A DNA stretch of 14,606 nucleotides from Solirubrobacterales bacterium (GCA_016215085.1 JACRMD010000072.1:1-14606); one strand, 5' to 3'. Counted from the first letter of the stretch, positions 1 through 6,717 are shown. The notes: generated by a model not told the origin, from the letters alone. Made by a program: numbers and translations.

Positions 1-82
1 CGACGGCCGGATCGACGTGACGTCGCGCGTGGGAGAGGGCTCGACCTTCTCGGTCCGGCTGCCCCTGCTCGACCAGGGTTGA
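1..82 (+). CDS. Sensor histidine kinase, C-terminal fragment
   Basis: Only the last 26 codons lie in the window, read from base 2 to the TGA at 80-82. The peptide DGRIDVTSRVGEGSTFSVRL is the typical end of a HATPase_c domain: a glycine-rich turn (GEGSTF) followed by the final beta strand with an RLP ending. The protein would autophosphorylate and pass phosphate to a response regulator encoded outside the window, presumably just to the left. It converges on the minus-strand small membrane gene ending at 98. Sensor type and ligand cannot be judged from this fragment. Confidence 0.8.
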   Translation, partial: DGRIDVTSRVGEGSTFSVRLPLLDQG

Positions 83-89
83 TGCGACA

Positions 90-105
90 GGCGCCGCTCA
101 GCGCC
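90..105. terminator. Possible bidirectional terminator hairpin
   Basis: GGCGC (90-94) and GCGCC (101-105) form a 5-bp stem with a 6-nt loop between the convergent kinase tail and the small membrane gene. It overlaps the 3' end of the latter and has no U tract, so it is a weak candidate. Confidence 0.25.
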
Positions 106-325
106 CGTGTCCGTCCTGGTCCCCGCCCGACATGGCGCCCATCATCATGGCCATCATCGCCGTGCACATGACCGCCACGAAGAAGAAGCCCCAACCGGCA
201 CCGCTGAGCGCGATCGTCACCGCGATCACGAGCATCGGCACGCAGCAGGCGATCATCATCCACTTGCCGTGACCGCCGCGCGGGGCCTGCTCGGGCTCCC
301 GGCCCGGAGGCTGCGCCGGCTCCAT
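98..325 (-). CDS. Small Met-rich two-helix membrane protein
   Basis: A 75-aa protein. Residues 1-20 are hydrophilic and Pro/Gly-rich; two hydrophobic segments follow (about 22-42 and 45-65), ending in a Met-dense stretch (TAMMAMMMGAM) and a polar tail with one His. I cannot assign a family firmly; it resembles small DUF2933-like membrane proteins found near metal-resistance genes. Its ATG overlaps the TGA of the upstream DUF2892 gene by one base (TGATG), so the two are probably translationally coupled in one operon. The Met and Cys residues (CC near residue 27) could bind soft metals such as copper, but that is inference. Confidence 0.7.
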   Translation of the reverse strand: MEPAQPPGREPEQAPRGGHGKWMMIACCVPMLVIAVTIALSGAGWGFFFVAVMCTAMMAMMMGAMSGGDQDGHGR

Positions 326-564
326 CAGACCCGCCCCCTCAGCGAGTGCGGCACGTAGCCCAGCCTGCTGTAGAGCGGGCAGTGCCCGAGCGCCCCGGTG
401 ACCACGAGGTCGAGTCCGGCGACCACGAGCAGCACCTCGAGGACGACGATCCCGGCACCGCCGGCGGATCCGAGGAGGACGATGCCGCCGATCACGCCGA
501 CGAGACCGACGACGATGCGGCCGAGCCGCTCCGGCATCGTGATGTTGATGAGAGGTCTTCTCAT
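325..564 (-). CDS. DUF2892 (YgaP-like transmembrane) protein
   Basis: A 79-aa membrane protein matching the DUF2892 pattern: an N-terminal NITMPERLGRIVVGL segment, two hydrophobic helices (about 15-33 and 37-60), and the family's closing signature GHCPLYSRLGY with its conserved Cys. In YgaP-like proteins this domain anchors rhodanese domains; here it stands alone. The ATG at 564 is supported by an AAAGGAG Shine-Dalgarno (571-577) six bases upstream. It is the first gene of a two-gene minus-strand operon, divergent from the lipoprotein gene at 711; a BlaI-like dyad (644-660) lies in the shared upstream region. Standalone DUF2892 proteins are often found near sulfur or metal-handling genes; the role here is unknown. 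Confidence 0.85.
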   Translation of the reverse strand: MRRPLINITMPERLGRIVVGLVGVIGGIVLLGSAGGAGIVVLEVLLVVAGLDLVVTGALGHCPLYSRLGYVPHSLRGRV

Positions 565-643
565 GACGAGCTCCTTTCCGCCGTCACGCTAGGTCGGCGG
601 CGGCGGACGGACGTCCGTAGCAGGCCGCAGACCAGGAGTGGTC

Positions 644-660
644 TCCTACGCGTCGTCGGA
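644..660 (-). promoter_or_regulatory. BlaI-like operator dyad, site 1
   Basis: Read toward the DUF2892 gene this is TCCGAC-N5-GTAGGA, a 17-bp imperfect inverted repeat (one mismatch between arms). It lies between the divergent DUF2892 operon and the lipoprotein gene. The same dyad recurs at 2022, 3363, 4417, 4473 and 6744. It could serve either gene; its TAGGAG could be the minus-strand -10. Confidence 0.55.
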
Positions 661-697
661 TCTTTTCGATCGCGGGAGTGGTCGGGCTTCGAGCGCG

Positions 698-703
698 TAG
701 GCT
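698..703 (+). promoter_or_regulatory. -10 element of a leaderless promoter
   Basis: TAGGCT followed by exactly 7 nt and then the GTG at 711. There is no Shine-Dalgarno before that GTG. The same hexamer and spacing precede the DUF305 gene (6756-6761). This supports transcription starting at the GTG. Confidence 0.55.
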
Positions 704-710
704 CTCGGGC

Positions 711-1550
711 GTGATCAGGGCACTGCCGCTCGTCCTACTTGCCGTCGTCCTCGCCGCCTGCGGCGGCGACGGGGGCCCCACCGCCGGTGACGCAGGGGTC
801 GTCCGCGGCGATGGACCCGAGCACATCCACGCGATCGGTCTGAACCCTCGCGACGGTGCGCTCATCCTCGCGACCCACCGCGGCCTCTTCCGGGCCGGGC
901 GCGATAAGCGGTCGGCGACGCGCATCGGCGATCGGCGGCGCGACACGATGGGCCTGACGATCGCCGGACCCGACCGGTTCCTCGCATCCGGTCATCCCGA
1001 GGTCGGCGAGCGCCTCCCCCCGTCGCTCGGGCTGCTGAGGTCCAGCGACGGCGGGCAGTCATGGCAGCCGGTGTCCCTGCTGGGGAGGGCCGACCTCCAC
1101 GTGCTGCGCGCATCGGGGCGGCACGTCTATGGCTACGACGCAGGATCGGAGACGCTCCTCGCCAGCACTGACGGCGGCCGCACGTGGAGCGCGCGACGAC
1201 CGTCCACCGCGCTCATCGACCTGGCGCTCGACCCGCGCAACGCCGAGCACCTCGTGGCCGCGACGCCGGAGGGCCTCCTGCGATCCAGGGATGCGGGGCG
1301 GACGTGGCGACCGGCCGGCCCCAGCGGGACGGGTCTGCTCGTGTGGAGCGATGCCCTGTACCTGGTTGGCTCCGACGGGGTCGTAGTCCGCAGCCGCGAC
1401 GGCGGCCGCAACTGGGAGGGCGCCGGCGCCTTCGAGGGGCGACCGGTGGCCGCGTCGGGCCACGGGACGGAGCTGGTGGTCGCAACCGAGCAGGGACGCG
1501 TGCTGCACTCGGTCGACCGCGCAAGGACGTGGCGGCCGCGACTGGACTGA
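711..1550 (+). CDS. Asp-box (BNR repeat) beta-propeller lipoprotein
   Basis: A 279-aa predicted lipoprotein. The GTG at 711 is preferred over an upstream ATG (678) because it gives a clean signal peptide with lipobox LAAC (Cys17) and sits 7 nt after a -10 motif. After the anchor, HIHAIGLNPRDG at 38-49 resembles the start of F510_1955-family glycosyl-hydrolase-like proteins. Four clear Asp boxes follow: SSDGGQSW (111-118), STDGGRTW, SRDAGRTW and SRDGGRNW, plus a degenerate SVDRARTW near the end, the spacing expected of propeller blades. It should sit on the outer face of the cytoplasmic membrane. No sialidase catalytic residues can be identified, so enzymatic activity is unproven. It is convergent with fliL. 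Confidence 0.82.
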   Translation: MIRALPLVLLAVVLAACGGDGGPTAGDAGVVRGDGPEHIHAIGLNPRDGALILATHRGLFRAGRDKRSATRIGDRRRDTMGLTIAGPDRFLASGHPEVGERLPPSLGLLRSSDGGQSWQPVSLLGRADLHVLRASGRHVYGYDAGSETLLASTDGGRTWSARRPSTALIDLALDPRNAEHLVAATPEGLLRSRDAGRTWRPAGPSGTGLLVWSDALYLVGSDGVVVRSRDGGRNWEGAGAFEGRPVAASGHGTELVVATEQGRVLHSVDRARTWRPRLD

Positions 1551-1565
1551 CGCGCCCCTCGCTCG

Positions 1566-2015
1566 CTACTGCACGGCGACGTCGGTGAACATGACGTCGG
1601 TGGCGTGCACGTCGGTCGACTCCTCCAGACGTTCCCGGATGCGGCGCTGGAGCCGCTTGCGGGCGGGCGCACTGCTGAGGCGACTGGCGGGCTGGTCGGT
1701 CAGCACGTCGGTGATGATGGAGCGCACGACCGGCTCCTGGGGCAACGGCCCGTAGCCCTCGGGCAGCGCGGCCGCCGAGCCACCCTCGCCCTCGCCGCCG
1801 CCATGACCGCCGCCGGCCTCGGGCTCGAGGACGAGTGCGACACCGAGCTTCGCGAAGCGCCCGGCGCGGAGGTTGACCAGGAACTCCTTGGGCAGGACGT
1901 AGACCTCGCCCTCGATCTTGTGCTTGGGCATCGGCTCGGCCGGCTTCAGCTTGGAGTAGGCCACGAACCCGATCACGAGCAGGACCGGGAGGATGATCAT
2001 GAGCTTCTTCTTCAC
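1566..2015 (-). CDS. fliL: FliL-like flagellar basal body-associated protein
   Basis: A 149-aa protein with an N-terminal KKK followed by a single membrane helix (5-20), then a periplasmic domain. YVLPKEFLVNL (39-49), the strand KLGVALVLE, an Ile-rich helix RSIITDVLTDQPASRL (98-113) and the terminal VMFTDVAVQ match FliL, which associates with the stator and basal body. A Gly/His/Glu-rich insert (66-84) separates the two halves. The GTG at 2015 is the plausible start. The gene is an orphan: no other flagellar gene is in the window. It follows the M23 gene on the same strand after 79 nt, and a BlaI-like dyad (2022-2038) ends 6 nt before its start codon. It may act with a stator outside this window or have been co-opted; that is inference. 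Confidence 0.8.
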   Translation of the reverse strand: MKKKLMIILPVLLVIGFVAYSKLKPAEPMPKHKIEGEVYVLPKEFLVNLRAGRFAKLGVALVLEPEAGGGHGGGEGEGGSAAALPEGYGPLPQEPVVRSIITDVLTDQPASRLSSAPARKRLQRRIRERLEESTDVHATDVMFTDVAVQ

Positions 2016-2021
2016 GGGAGT

Positions 2022-2038
2022 TCCTATGCTGCGTAGGA
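2022..2038 (-). promoter_or_regulatory. BlaI-like operator dyad, site 2
   Basis: Read toward fliL: TCCTAC-N5-ATAGGA, arms matching 5 of 6. The proximal arm holds TAGGAA, a possible -10, and AGGA, a possible ribosome binding site 6 nt before the GTG. The dyad sits at the same distance from its start codon as sites 4-6. Confidence 0.55.
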
Positions 2039-2094
2039 CTTCCCAGGTGGTCGGTCGACGGCGTCCCGGGTTTACCGGCGCGGTCCGGCCACGG

Positions 2095-3219
2095 TCAGGT
2101 CGCGGCGTCCCAGCGGCGGAGCTCCGGGAGCGGGTCGACCGCCTCGCCCCCCTTGTACCAGCCCGGCGCGGTCCAGAGCTCGAAGTGCAGGTGGCACCCC
2201 GAGGCGCGCCCGCTCTCGCCGACCTCGCCGATCGGCTGGCCGGTCAGCACCTTCTCGCCGCGCTTGGCGAGCGCAGGCCGGCGCATGTGCATGTACGCGT
2301 GGCTTCGGCCCGTGTCGTCGGTGATGACCGCGTAGTTGCCGGCGCGGGAATGGTACGCCGCCCACGTCACGGTGCCGCCACGTGCTGCGACGATCGGGGT
2401 CCCGCATCCCGCGAACATGTCCTGCCCCTTGTGGCCGCGAGCGCCGCCGAAGCCGTTGGTCGCCGACTGCCCCAGGTCGTGCTCCCCGCGGATGGGGAAG
2501 ATGGCGTCGAGCAGCTCGATCTCCATCGTCGGCCGGCCGCTCTGCGAGGCGACCGCCCGCGGAACCCCGCTCACGCGAAAGCCATACCGCGCGACCGGCG
2601 CCGGACGCCCATCGACCTTCAGGTCCCAGCGGACCACGCCCCGGCCGCCGGCGTCCACCTGGACGGGCCACGATCGCAGTGCCAGACCCTCGCCCGCCCG
2701 GTAGAGCTCGACGCGCGCACCGGAGGCGGGCTGCCCCTCCACCCTGTAGGCGAACTCCGCCGGGCTGCCCCCCAGGAAGGCCGTCCCGGGAGGGGCGAGC
2801 ACATCGCCGGTGTCGGCCGGCGGCCGGGCCGCGGCGCCGATCGTCACGCGCAAGCTCTTCGCCGCAGCCCCGGCGGCGGCGCTCAGCGCTCGCACGGGGC
2901 CGCTTCGCGCCCCTGCGGGAACGGCGACGGTCAGCTCGTGGGGACGAGCGACGTGGGGCCGCGCCCTGCGGTCGTCGGCGCGGCCGCGCCTGCCGAGGAA
3001 GAGGATCGTGTCGACGCCGTCGAGCCCTTCGCCCTCCAGCCGCAGGGTCGCCCCGCGCCGGCACTGCCCGTCACAACCGGCCTTCTCGACCTGCGGCCGA
3101 TCCGGCATCGCTGCGCCACCCGAGCGTGCGGAGCTGTGCGCCCGGGCAGCCCCGGGTGACGCGCCGATCATGAGCGCGAGCACTGCAACGACACCACCAA
3201 CGACACGGATCCCCGACAT
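2095..3219 (-). CDS. Secreted M23-family metallopeptidase (LytM-like)
   Basis: A 374-aa protein with a Sec signal peptide (about 1-27, ending GAARA). Residues 45-128 look like a TIG/IPT-type beta domain with a CDGQC motif; 140-220 form a second beta-rich region. The C-terminal M23 domain (about 240-360) carries the zinc motif HKGQD (His263, Asp267), the SHAYMH segment (His307, His311) and HLH (343-345). Such enzymes cut peptidoglycan cross-bridges or stems outside the membrane. ATG 3219 has a GAGGAG site 4 nt upstream. The roughly 140-nt leader carries conserved blocks of a ydaO-type c-di-AMP riboswitch and, further upstream, a perfect BlaI-like dyad. fliL follows on the same strand. Confidence 0.88.
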   Translation of the reverse strand: MSGIRVVGGVVAVLALMIGASPGAARAHSSARSGGAAMPDRPQVEKAGCDGQCRRGATLRLEGEGLDGVDTILFLGRRGRADDRRARPHVARPHELTVAVPAGARSGPVRALSAAAGAAAKSLRVTIGAAARPPADTGDVLAPPGTAFLGGSPAEFAYRVEGQPASGARVELYRAGEGLALRSWPVQVDAGGRGVVRWDLKVDGRPAPVARYGFRVSGVPRAVASQSGRPTMEIELLDAIFPIRGEHDLGQSATNGFGGARGHKGQDMFAGCGTPIVAARGGTVTWAAYHSRAGNYAVITDDTGRSHAYMHMRRPALAKRGEKVLTGQPIGEVGESGRASGCHLHFELWTAPGWYKGGEAVDPLPELRRWDAAT

Positions 3220-3236
3220 GAAGCTCCTCTTGACGG

Positions 3237-3357
3237 GCCTACGGGGTGAGCTGACGGGCTCGCGCGCAGAGGCAGCGCGCTAGGGCTTGCTCAGAAGCCC
3301 ATTCGCCCCAAGTGGTGGGTCCCCCGCTCCCTGCAGGCGGGCCTGCAGGGACTCGGC
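3237..3357 (-). promoter_or_regulatory. c-di-AMP (ydaO/yuaA-type) riboswitch
   Basis: Read on the minus strand, the leader of the M23 gene contains, in order: a perfect hairpin (10-bp arms at 3329-3338 and 3341-3350), AGCGGGGGACCCA, then TTGGGGCGAAT, a variable stem-loop region, and AGCCCGTCAGCTCACC with CCGTAGGC at the 3' end. These are the recognisable conserved blocks of ydaO/yuaA riboswitches, including the GTCAGCT(A/C)ACC...GTAGGC closing segment. GCC at 3357-3355 can pair with GGC at 3239-3237 as an outer stem. The class binds c-di-AMP, usually lowers expression when bound, and in actinobacteria commonly precedes cell-wall hydrolase genes, as here. Recognition is from memory of the consensus; covariance was not scored. 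Confidence 0.82.
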
Positions 3358-3362
3358 TCTCT

Positions 3363-3379
3363 TCCTACGACTGGTAGGA
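3363..3379 (-). promoter_or_regulatory. BlaI-like operator dyad, site 3 (perfect)
   Basis: TCCTAC-N5-GTAGGA, a perfect 6-bp inverted repeat with 5-bp spacer, the best copy in the window. It lies immediately upstream of the c-di-AMP riboswitch. On the minus strand TAGGCT at 3384-3379 (the hexamer seen at 698 and 6756) or TAGGAA at 3367-3362 could be the -10, so the dyad would overlap the start site of the riboswitch transcript. Confidence 0.65.
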
Positions 3380-3420
3380 GCCTAGCGAGACACCGGACCG
3401 ACCGACGTCAGCCCGGGCCA

Positions 3421-4407
3421 TCAAGCCCGCGTGGCCAACGCGCGACGGCCGAGCCGACCCCAGAGCTCCTCGAACTCCGCCGGCGACCAGCGCTCGCGCG
3501 TGCCCTCCAGCGGGTTGGACACGAGCACGCTGCCGTCACGCCGGATCCCGTGGAGCACGACGGTGTGCTCACCGAAGTTGACGCGAACCCGGCGGCCCGC
3601 CGGAGAGCGCCATTCGCCGAACGGGCCGTCGGACAGGCCGATCCACGCCATGACCGCGCGGCCTGCGCGGAGCGCGCCGTAGACGCGGCCGGGCGACCCG
3701 CCGCTGAGGTCGTCCAACTGGACGCCGAGGCGAGCAGCCGTCGCACGCACCGGGGCGGGGTAGACGCCGAAGCCACCGGCGACCCCGCCGCCGTCCGGGC
3801 GCCCGACGTAGCCGCGGTCGGGGTCGCCCCAGGTGCGGCCGGCGCCCGAGCCCCGCGGATCCAGCGGACCGGATCGGGGAAGGGCGCGCTGCAGGCGCGC
3901 CTGGCCGACCTCGCGACCGACCGTCGCCAGGAGGATCTCGAGAGCAGCGGACTCGCAGGTGTTGCGCTGAGCCTGGCGCACGACCGGCGCCGCGACGACG
4001 GCCGAGACCGGCCGTCGCACGGCCGACGCGCGCCCACCGTCGGCCCGCGCCAGCGCCAGGACCGTGGCGCCGATGTCGTAGCGGTACACGAGCCGCGCCC
4101 GCCCGCTGTTCGCCGTCACATCGCCTGCGGGAAGCAGCCGGCGCAGCTCCCTCCGGGCACGCGCCGCGTCGACGCGACCACCGACGGAGATGCGCGCCGG
4201 GTCGACCTCCGCGATCGGCCGGCCGCCTGCCATCAGCGTGATGGTGGGGGGCGTCTCGGTCGAGGCACCGGCCGGACGTCGCGTGCTGGTCCCTCCCGCC
4301 GCGAGCGCGACGGCGACCACGACCCCGCCCACCAGGGCACCGGCGACGGTGATGCGACGGCGACCCGCTCCGGAGCGCGACCGACCTCGTGCCCGCGACG
4401 TGTCCAC
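3421..4407 (-). CDS. Membrane-anchored C39-like cysteine peptidase
   Basis: A 328-aa protein from GTG 4407. Residues 1-19 are Arg/Ser-rich; a single helix (about 20-40) anchors it with the rest outside, so it may instead be an uncleaved signal-anchor. Residues 52-140 have no recognised domain. From about 143, RQAQRNTCESAALEILLA matches the Peptidase_C39_2 catalytic helix (Gln147 oxyanion, Cys151); GEHTVVLHG gives His281 and VSNPLEG a downstream Asn298. Family members cleave peptides or remodel envelope proteins; the substrate is unknown. The reading frame stays open far upstream through the methyltransferase region, but the GTG sits 8 nt after a TAGGAT -10 and a BlaI-like dyad, which fixes the start. 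It is divergent from the methyltransferase. Confidence 0.82.
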   Translation of the reverse strand: MDTSRARGRSRSGAGRRRITVAGALVGGVVVAVALAAGGTSTRRPAGASTETPPTITLMAGGRPIAEVDPARISVGGRVDAARARRELRRLLPAGDVTANSGRARLVYRYDIGATVLALARADGGRASAVRRPVSAVVAAPVVRQAQRNTCESAALEILLATVGREVGQARLQRALPRSGPLDPRGSGAGRTWGDPDRGYVGRPDGGGVAGGFGVYPAPVRATAARLGVQLDDLSGGSPGRVYGALRAGRAVMAWIGLSDGPFGEWRSPAGRRVRVNFGEHTVVLHGIRRDGSVLVSNPLEGTRERWSPAEFEELWGRLGRRALATRA

Positions 4408-4416
4408 GGGACCTGA

Positions 4417-4433
4417 TCCTACAAGCCGTAAGA
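4417..4433 (-). promoter_or_regulatory. BlaI-like operator dyad, site 4
   Basis: Read toward the C39-like gene: TCTTAC-N5-GTAGGA (one arm mismatch). The proximal arm overlaps a TAGGAT -10 (4421-4416), 8 nt from the GTG at 4407. Binding here would block RNA polymerase. Confidence 0.6.
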
Positions 4434-4472
4434 GCATCTGATCGGGCAGGCTCGCCCGGATCCGCCGGTTAT

Positions 4473-4489
4473 CCCTACACTCTGTAGGA
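4473..4489 (+). promoter_or_regulatory. BlaI-like operator dyad, site 5
   Basis: CCCTAC-N5-GTAGGA (5 of 6 arm match), ending 5 nt before the ATG at 4495. TACACT (4476-4481) inside it could be the -10. With site 4 it places two dyads, 56 bp apart, in one divergent promoter region. Confidence 0.6.
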
Positions 4490-4494
4490 GCATC

Positions 4495-5184
4495 ATGCTC
4501 ATCGGCACCGACAAGAACTGGGACCTCCACGTCGTACACGCGGAGGAGGTCGCGCGCAGCGCGGGCTTCCGCGAGCTGCGCGACCGCATCCTCGACCTCG
4601 CCGAGGTGGCTCCGGGCCAAGACCTGGTCGACGTGGGGGCTGGGACGGGACTGCTGTCCCTGGCCGCCGCGGAGCGCGGCGCAAACGTCTGGGCGATCGA
4701 CATCTCGCCCGCGATGTGCGACTACCTGGCCACGAAGGCCGCCAGCGCGGGTAGCGAGCTGATCGACGTCGCGGTGGGCTCGGCGGTCAGCCTGCCCCTC
4801 GTCGACGGCTGCGCGGACGTCGTCGTCTCCAACTACTGCTTCCACCACATGTCGGACGACGAGAAGGAGCGAGCGCTCCAGGAGGCGGCGCGGGTGCTCC
4901 GCCCCGGGGGCCGCCTGGTGTTCGCCGACATGATGTTCAGCCTCAATCCTGCTCGTGCCCGCGATCGCGCCGTCGTGGCGAGCAAGGTCCGGGCGATGCT
5001 GCGCAAGGGGCCGGCCGGAGTGGCGCGCCTGACGAAGAACGCCCTGCGGCTGGCGAGCGGGCGCTGGGAGCATCCTGCGCCTGCGGCCTGGTGGGAGGAC
5101 GCCCTGCGTCGCGCAGGGTTCGTCGATGTCGTGGTCGAGTCGCTGGACCACGAAGGCGGCCTGGCGCACGGACGCAAGCCATGA
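4495..5184 (+). CDS. Class I SAM-dependent methyltransferase
   Basis: A 229-aa cytoplasmic enzyme with the Rossmann-fold pattern of UbiE-like methyltransferases: motif I VDVGAGTGLLS (45-55), the acidic strand end AIDIS (Asp69), post-motif DVVVSNYCFHHMS (108-120), and LRPGGRLVFADMM (135-147). The C-terminal third (about 150-229) is helical and basic and may carry substrate specificity. The substrate (lipid, quinone or small molecule) cannot be told. ATG 4495 follows a BlaI-like dyad, and AGGAG in that dyad lies 4 nt upstream, so the start could be leaderless or SD-led. Its stop overlaps the start of a 50-aa membrane peptide (ATGA), implying coupling. It is divergent from the C39-like peptidase. 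Confidence 0.85.
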   Translation: MLIGTDKNWDLHVVHAEEVARSAGFRELRDRILDLAEVAPGQDLVDVGAGTGLLSLAAAERGANVWAIDISPAMCDYLATKAASAGSELIDVAVGSAVSLPLVDGCADVVVSNYCFHHMSDDEKERALQEAARVLRPGGRLVFADMMFSLNPARARDRAVVASKVRAMLRKGPAGVARLTKNALRLASGRWEHPAPAAWWEDALRRAGFVDVVVESLDHEGGLAHGRKP

Positions 5185-5333
5185 CGCACGATCGGCCCCG
5201 TGCCATCTACACGAGTGCTCGCGCGCGGAGGCGCCGTCGCCGGACGCCGGATGACGTGCTGCTGCTCCTGCTGCTCTGCGCTGTGGCCGTCGCCCTCGCG
5301 GTCGCGGCGCTCGTGTTCCTGACCGGCGTCTGA
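5181..5333 (+). CDS. Small single-helix membrane protein
   Basis: A 50-aa protein. Residues 1-22 are very basic (ARARRRRRR run) and 26-48 form one hydrophobic helix starting DVLLLLLL, giving an inside-positive topology. The ATG at 5181 overlaps the methyltransferase TGA (ATGA), a good sign of translational coupling. No family is recognised. It ends 35 nt before blaI. It could anchor or regulate the methyltransferase, but only position suggests that. Confidence 0.6.
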   Translation: MTHDRPRAIYTSARARRRRRRTPDDVLLLLLLCAVAVALAVAALVFLTGV

Positions 5334-5355
5334 GGAGGCGCTCCGCCCCCGCTGC

Positions 5356-5361
5356 GATACT
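5356..5361 (+). promoter_or_regulatory. -10 element for blaI, leaderless
   Basis: GATACT followed by 7 nt and then the ATG at 5369, with no Shine-Dalgarno. This is the same geometry as at 711, 6769 and 10410. I see no good TCCTAC-N5-GTAGGA dyad here. Confidence 0.45.
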
Positions 5362-5368
5362 CGACGGG

Positions 5369-5758
5369 ATGGCCGACATGACACCGATCCAGGGCGAGCT
5401 CCAGACCCAGATCATGGCCACCCTCTGGCGCCTGGGATCGGGCACCGTCGAGCAGGTGCGGTCGGCGCTGCCTCCCCGGTACCGCGGTGCGTACACGACC
5501 GTACAAACGGTGCTCAACCGCTTGGCCGAACGCGGCCTGCTGACGCGCAAGCGCGAGGGGCGGGGGATGCTCTACGTCCCGAAGATCAGCGAGGCCGAGT
5601 ACGTCTCCCGCACCATCAAGATGACGTTGGCGGGTGCGTCGGCGGACGCACGGCAGAGCGCCCTGGCGCAGGTCCTTGGCAGCCTCGAGGCCGACGAGCT
5701 GAGCGAGCTGCAGAAGGCGGCGCGCCAGGCTCGAAAGGCGCGCGGGTCCTCGCGATGA
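5369..5758 (+). CDS. blaI: BlaI/MecI-family transcriptional repressor
   Basis: A 129-aa regulator of the usual family length. The winged helix occupies about 5-75: GELQTQIMATLWRLGSGTVEQVRSAL (helices 1-2), recognition helix around YTTVQTVLNRLAERG (42-56), and wing KREGRGMLYVP (61-71). The C-terminal helices (75-129) should mediate dimerisation. The family binds dyads with a TAC...GTA core and is inactivated after signalling by an M56 partner. Here the M56 gene overlaps its stop codon (ATGA). ATG 5369 is preferred over Met4 because a -10-like GATACT lies 7 nt upstream. The repressor is the obvious candidate to bind the six dyads at 644-6760. The signal may be beta-lactam, metal or wall stress; the sequence does not decide. 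Confidence 0.9.
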   Translation: MADMTPIQGELQTQIMATLWRLGSGTVEQVRSALPPRYRGAYTTVQTVLNRLAERGLLTRKREGRGMLYVPKISEAEYVSRTIKMTLAGASADARQSALAQVLGSLEADELSELQKAARQARKARGSSR

Positions 5759-6717
5759 GCACGGCCCTCCTGGCACTAGGCGTGCTCGCGGCGATCGGCC
5801 TGCCCCATGCCCTACACCTGGATCGGGCGGCGCCCGGCGTGGCGGCCACCATCTGGCTCGCCGCCCTCGCCCTGCGCGCGCTGGCCGCCGTGTTCATGGC
5901 CATCTTCTTCGTGCTCGTCCTGCCTGCCACGGAGCTCTTCACGCTGATCTCGCACTGGTGCTGGCACGCGGTGATCCCGTTCCTCGCGACGCATCTGCCC
6001 CTCAACGGCCATGCCGTGGGCGATGCCGCGCTCATCGCGCCGAGCTTCGTGCTCGCCGTCTCCGTGCTGTCGGTGGTCGCGGGCCTCTGGCGCGCGGCGC
6101 GAGCCGTCAGCAGGCTCATCGCCCGCTCGACGATCGGCGACGGCCCCGGCGAGAGCCTGATCGTGAAGGACGGCGACATCCTCGTCGCGGCCGCCGGCCT
6201 GCGACGGCCGCGGGTCCTGGTCTCCGCCGGTGCCCTTGTGCGCTTCGATGACGAGGAGCTCGCCGCCAGCTTGGATCACGAGCGCGGGCACATCCGGCGT
6301 CATCATCGCTGGATCCTCGTCGCGGGCGAGCTCTGCCGTGCACTCGGCCGCTTCGTCCCCGGCACGCGGATCGCGTCTCGTGAGCTCGCGTTCCACCTCG
6401 AGCGCGATGCCGATCGCTTTGCCCTCCGGCGCGAGAACCACCCGGCCGCTCTGGCCAGCGCGATCTGCAAGGCCGCGGAGGCCCCTGCGCTCGCCGCGCC
6501 GTCGTTGGCGCTCGGCGGGGCCTCGGTCGTGCGACGCGTCCGGCAGCTGCTCGAAGACGACCCTGTCGCGAGCGGCCCACACCAGCGACTGCTGCCCCTC
6601 GTCGCTGCCGCGATGGTCGCCTTGGCGCTCGCCTCGGCCGCCGCTCTGCCTGCGGCAGCGGAGGCCGGCCTGCATCAGGCGGGCCGGAGCACGGCCGTGC
6701 ACGACTGCCCGCACTGA
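5755..6717 (+). CDS. M56-family (BlaR1-like) membrane metalloprotease
   Basis: A 320-aa polytopic membrane protein. Hydrophobic segments lie at about 2-20, 29-57, 92-112 and 281-303, with a cytoplasmic protease domain between: HERGH (175-179) is the HExxH zinc motif and HLERDAD (215-221, Glu216) supplies the third ligand region. It lacks the C-terminal penicillin-binding sensor of staphylococcal BlaR1 and has the short form seen in mycobacterial BlaR. The 17-residue tail ends VHDCPH, a possible metal or redox-sensitive site. The gene is coupled to blaI by a 4-base overlap. It should inactivate the repressor when triggered. DUF305 follows after a promoter region. Confidence 0.88.
   Translation: MSTALLALGVLAAIGLPHALHLDRAAPGVAATIWLAALALRALAAVFMAIFFVLVLPATELFTLISHWCWHAVIPFLATHLPLNGHAVGDAALIAPSFVLAVSVLSVVAGLWRAARAVSRLIARSTIGDGPGESLIVKDGDILVAAAGLRRPRVLVSAGALVRFDDEELAASLDHERGHIRRHHRWILVAGELCRALGRFVPGTRIASRELAFHLERDADRFALRRENHPAALASAICKAAEAPALAAPSLALGGASVVRRVRQLLEDDPVASGPHQRLLPLVAAAMVALALASAAALPAAAEAGLHQAGRSTAVHDCPH

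Noticed and set aside
730..746. Seventh dyad-like site, TCCTAC-N5-GTCGTC
   Set aside because: Only one arm matches and it lies inside the signal-peptide coding sequence of the lipoprotein.
1993..3159. Long plus-strand open frame opposite M23
   Set aside because: A high-GC shadow frame without any recognisable domain; the minus strand encodes a signal peptide, zinc motifs and a ribosome site.
3329..3350. Perfect 22-bp palindrome as a terminator of the C39-like gene
   Set aside because: It lies in the M23 leader, directly before the riboswitch block AGCGGGGGACCCA, and is better explained as a helix of that aptamer. No U tract follows.
4408..5550. Upstream extension of the minus-strand C39-like frame to a 709-aa protein
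   Set aside because: The extension runs antisense through the methyltransferase, the 50-aa gene and part of blaI, with low-complexity composition. The GTG at 4407 next to a promoter explains the gene.
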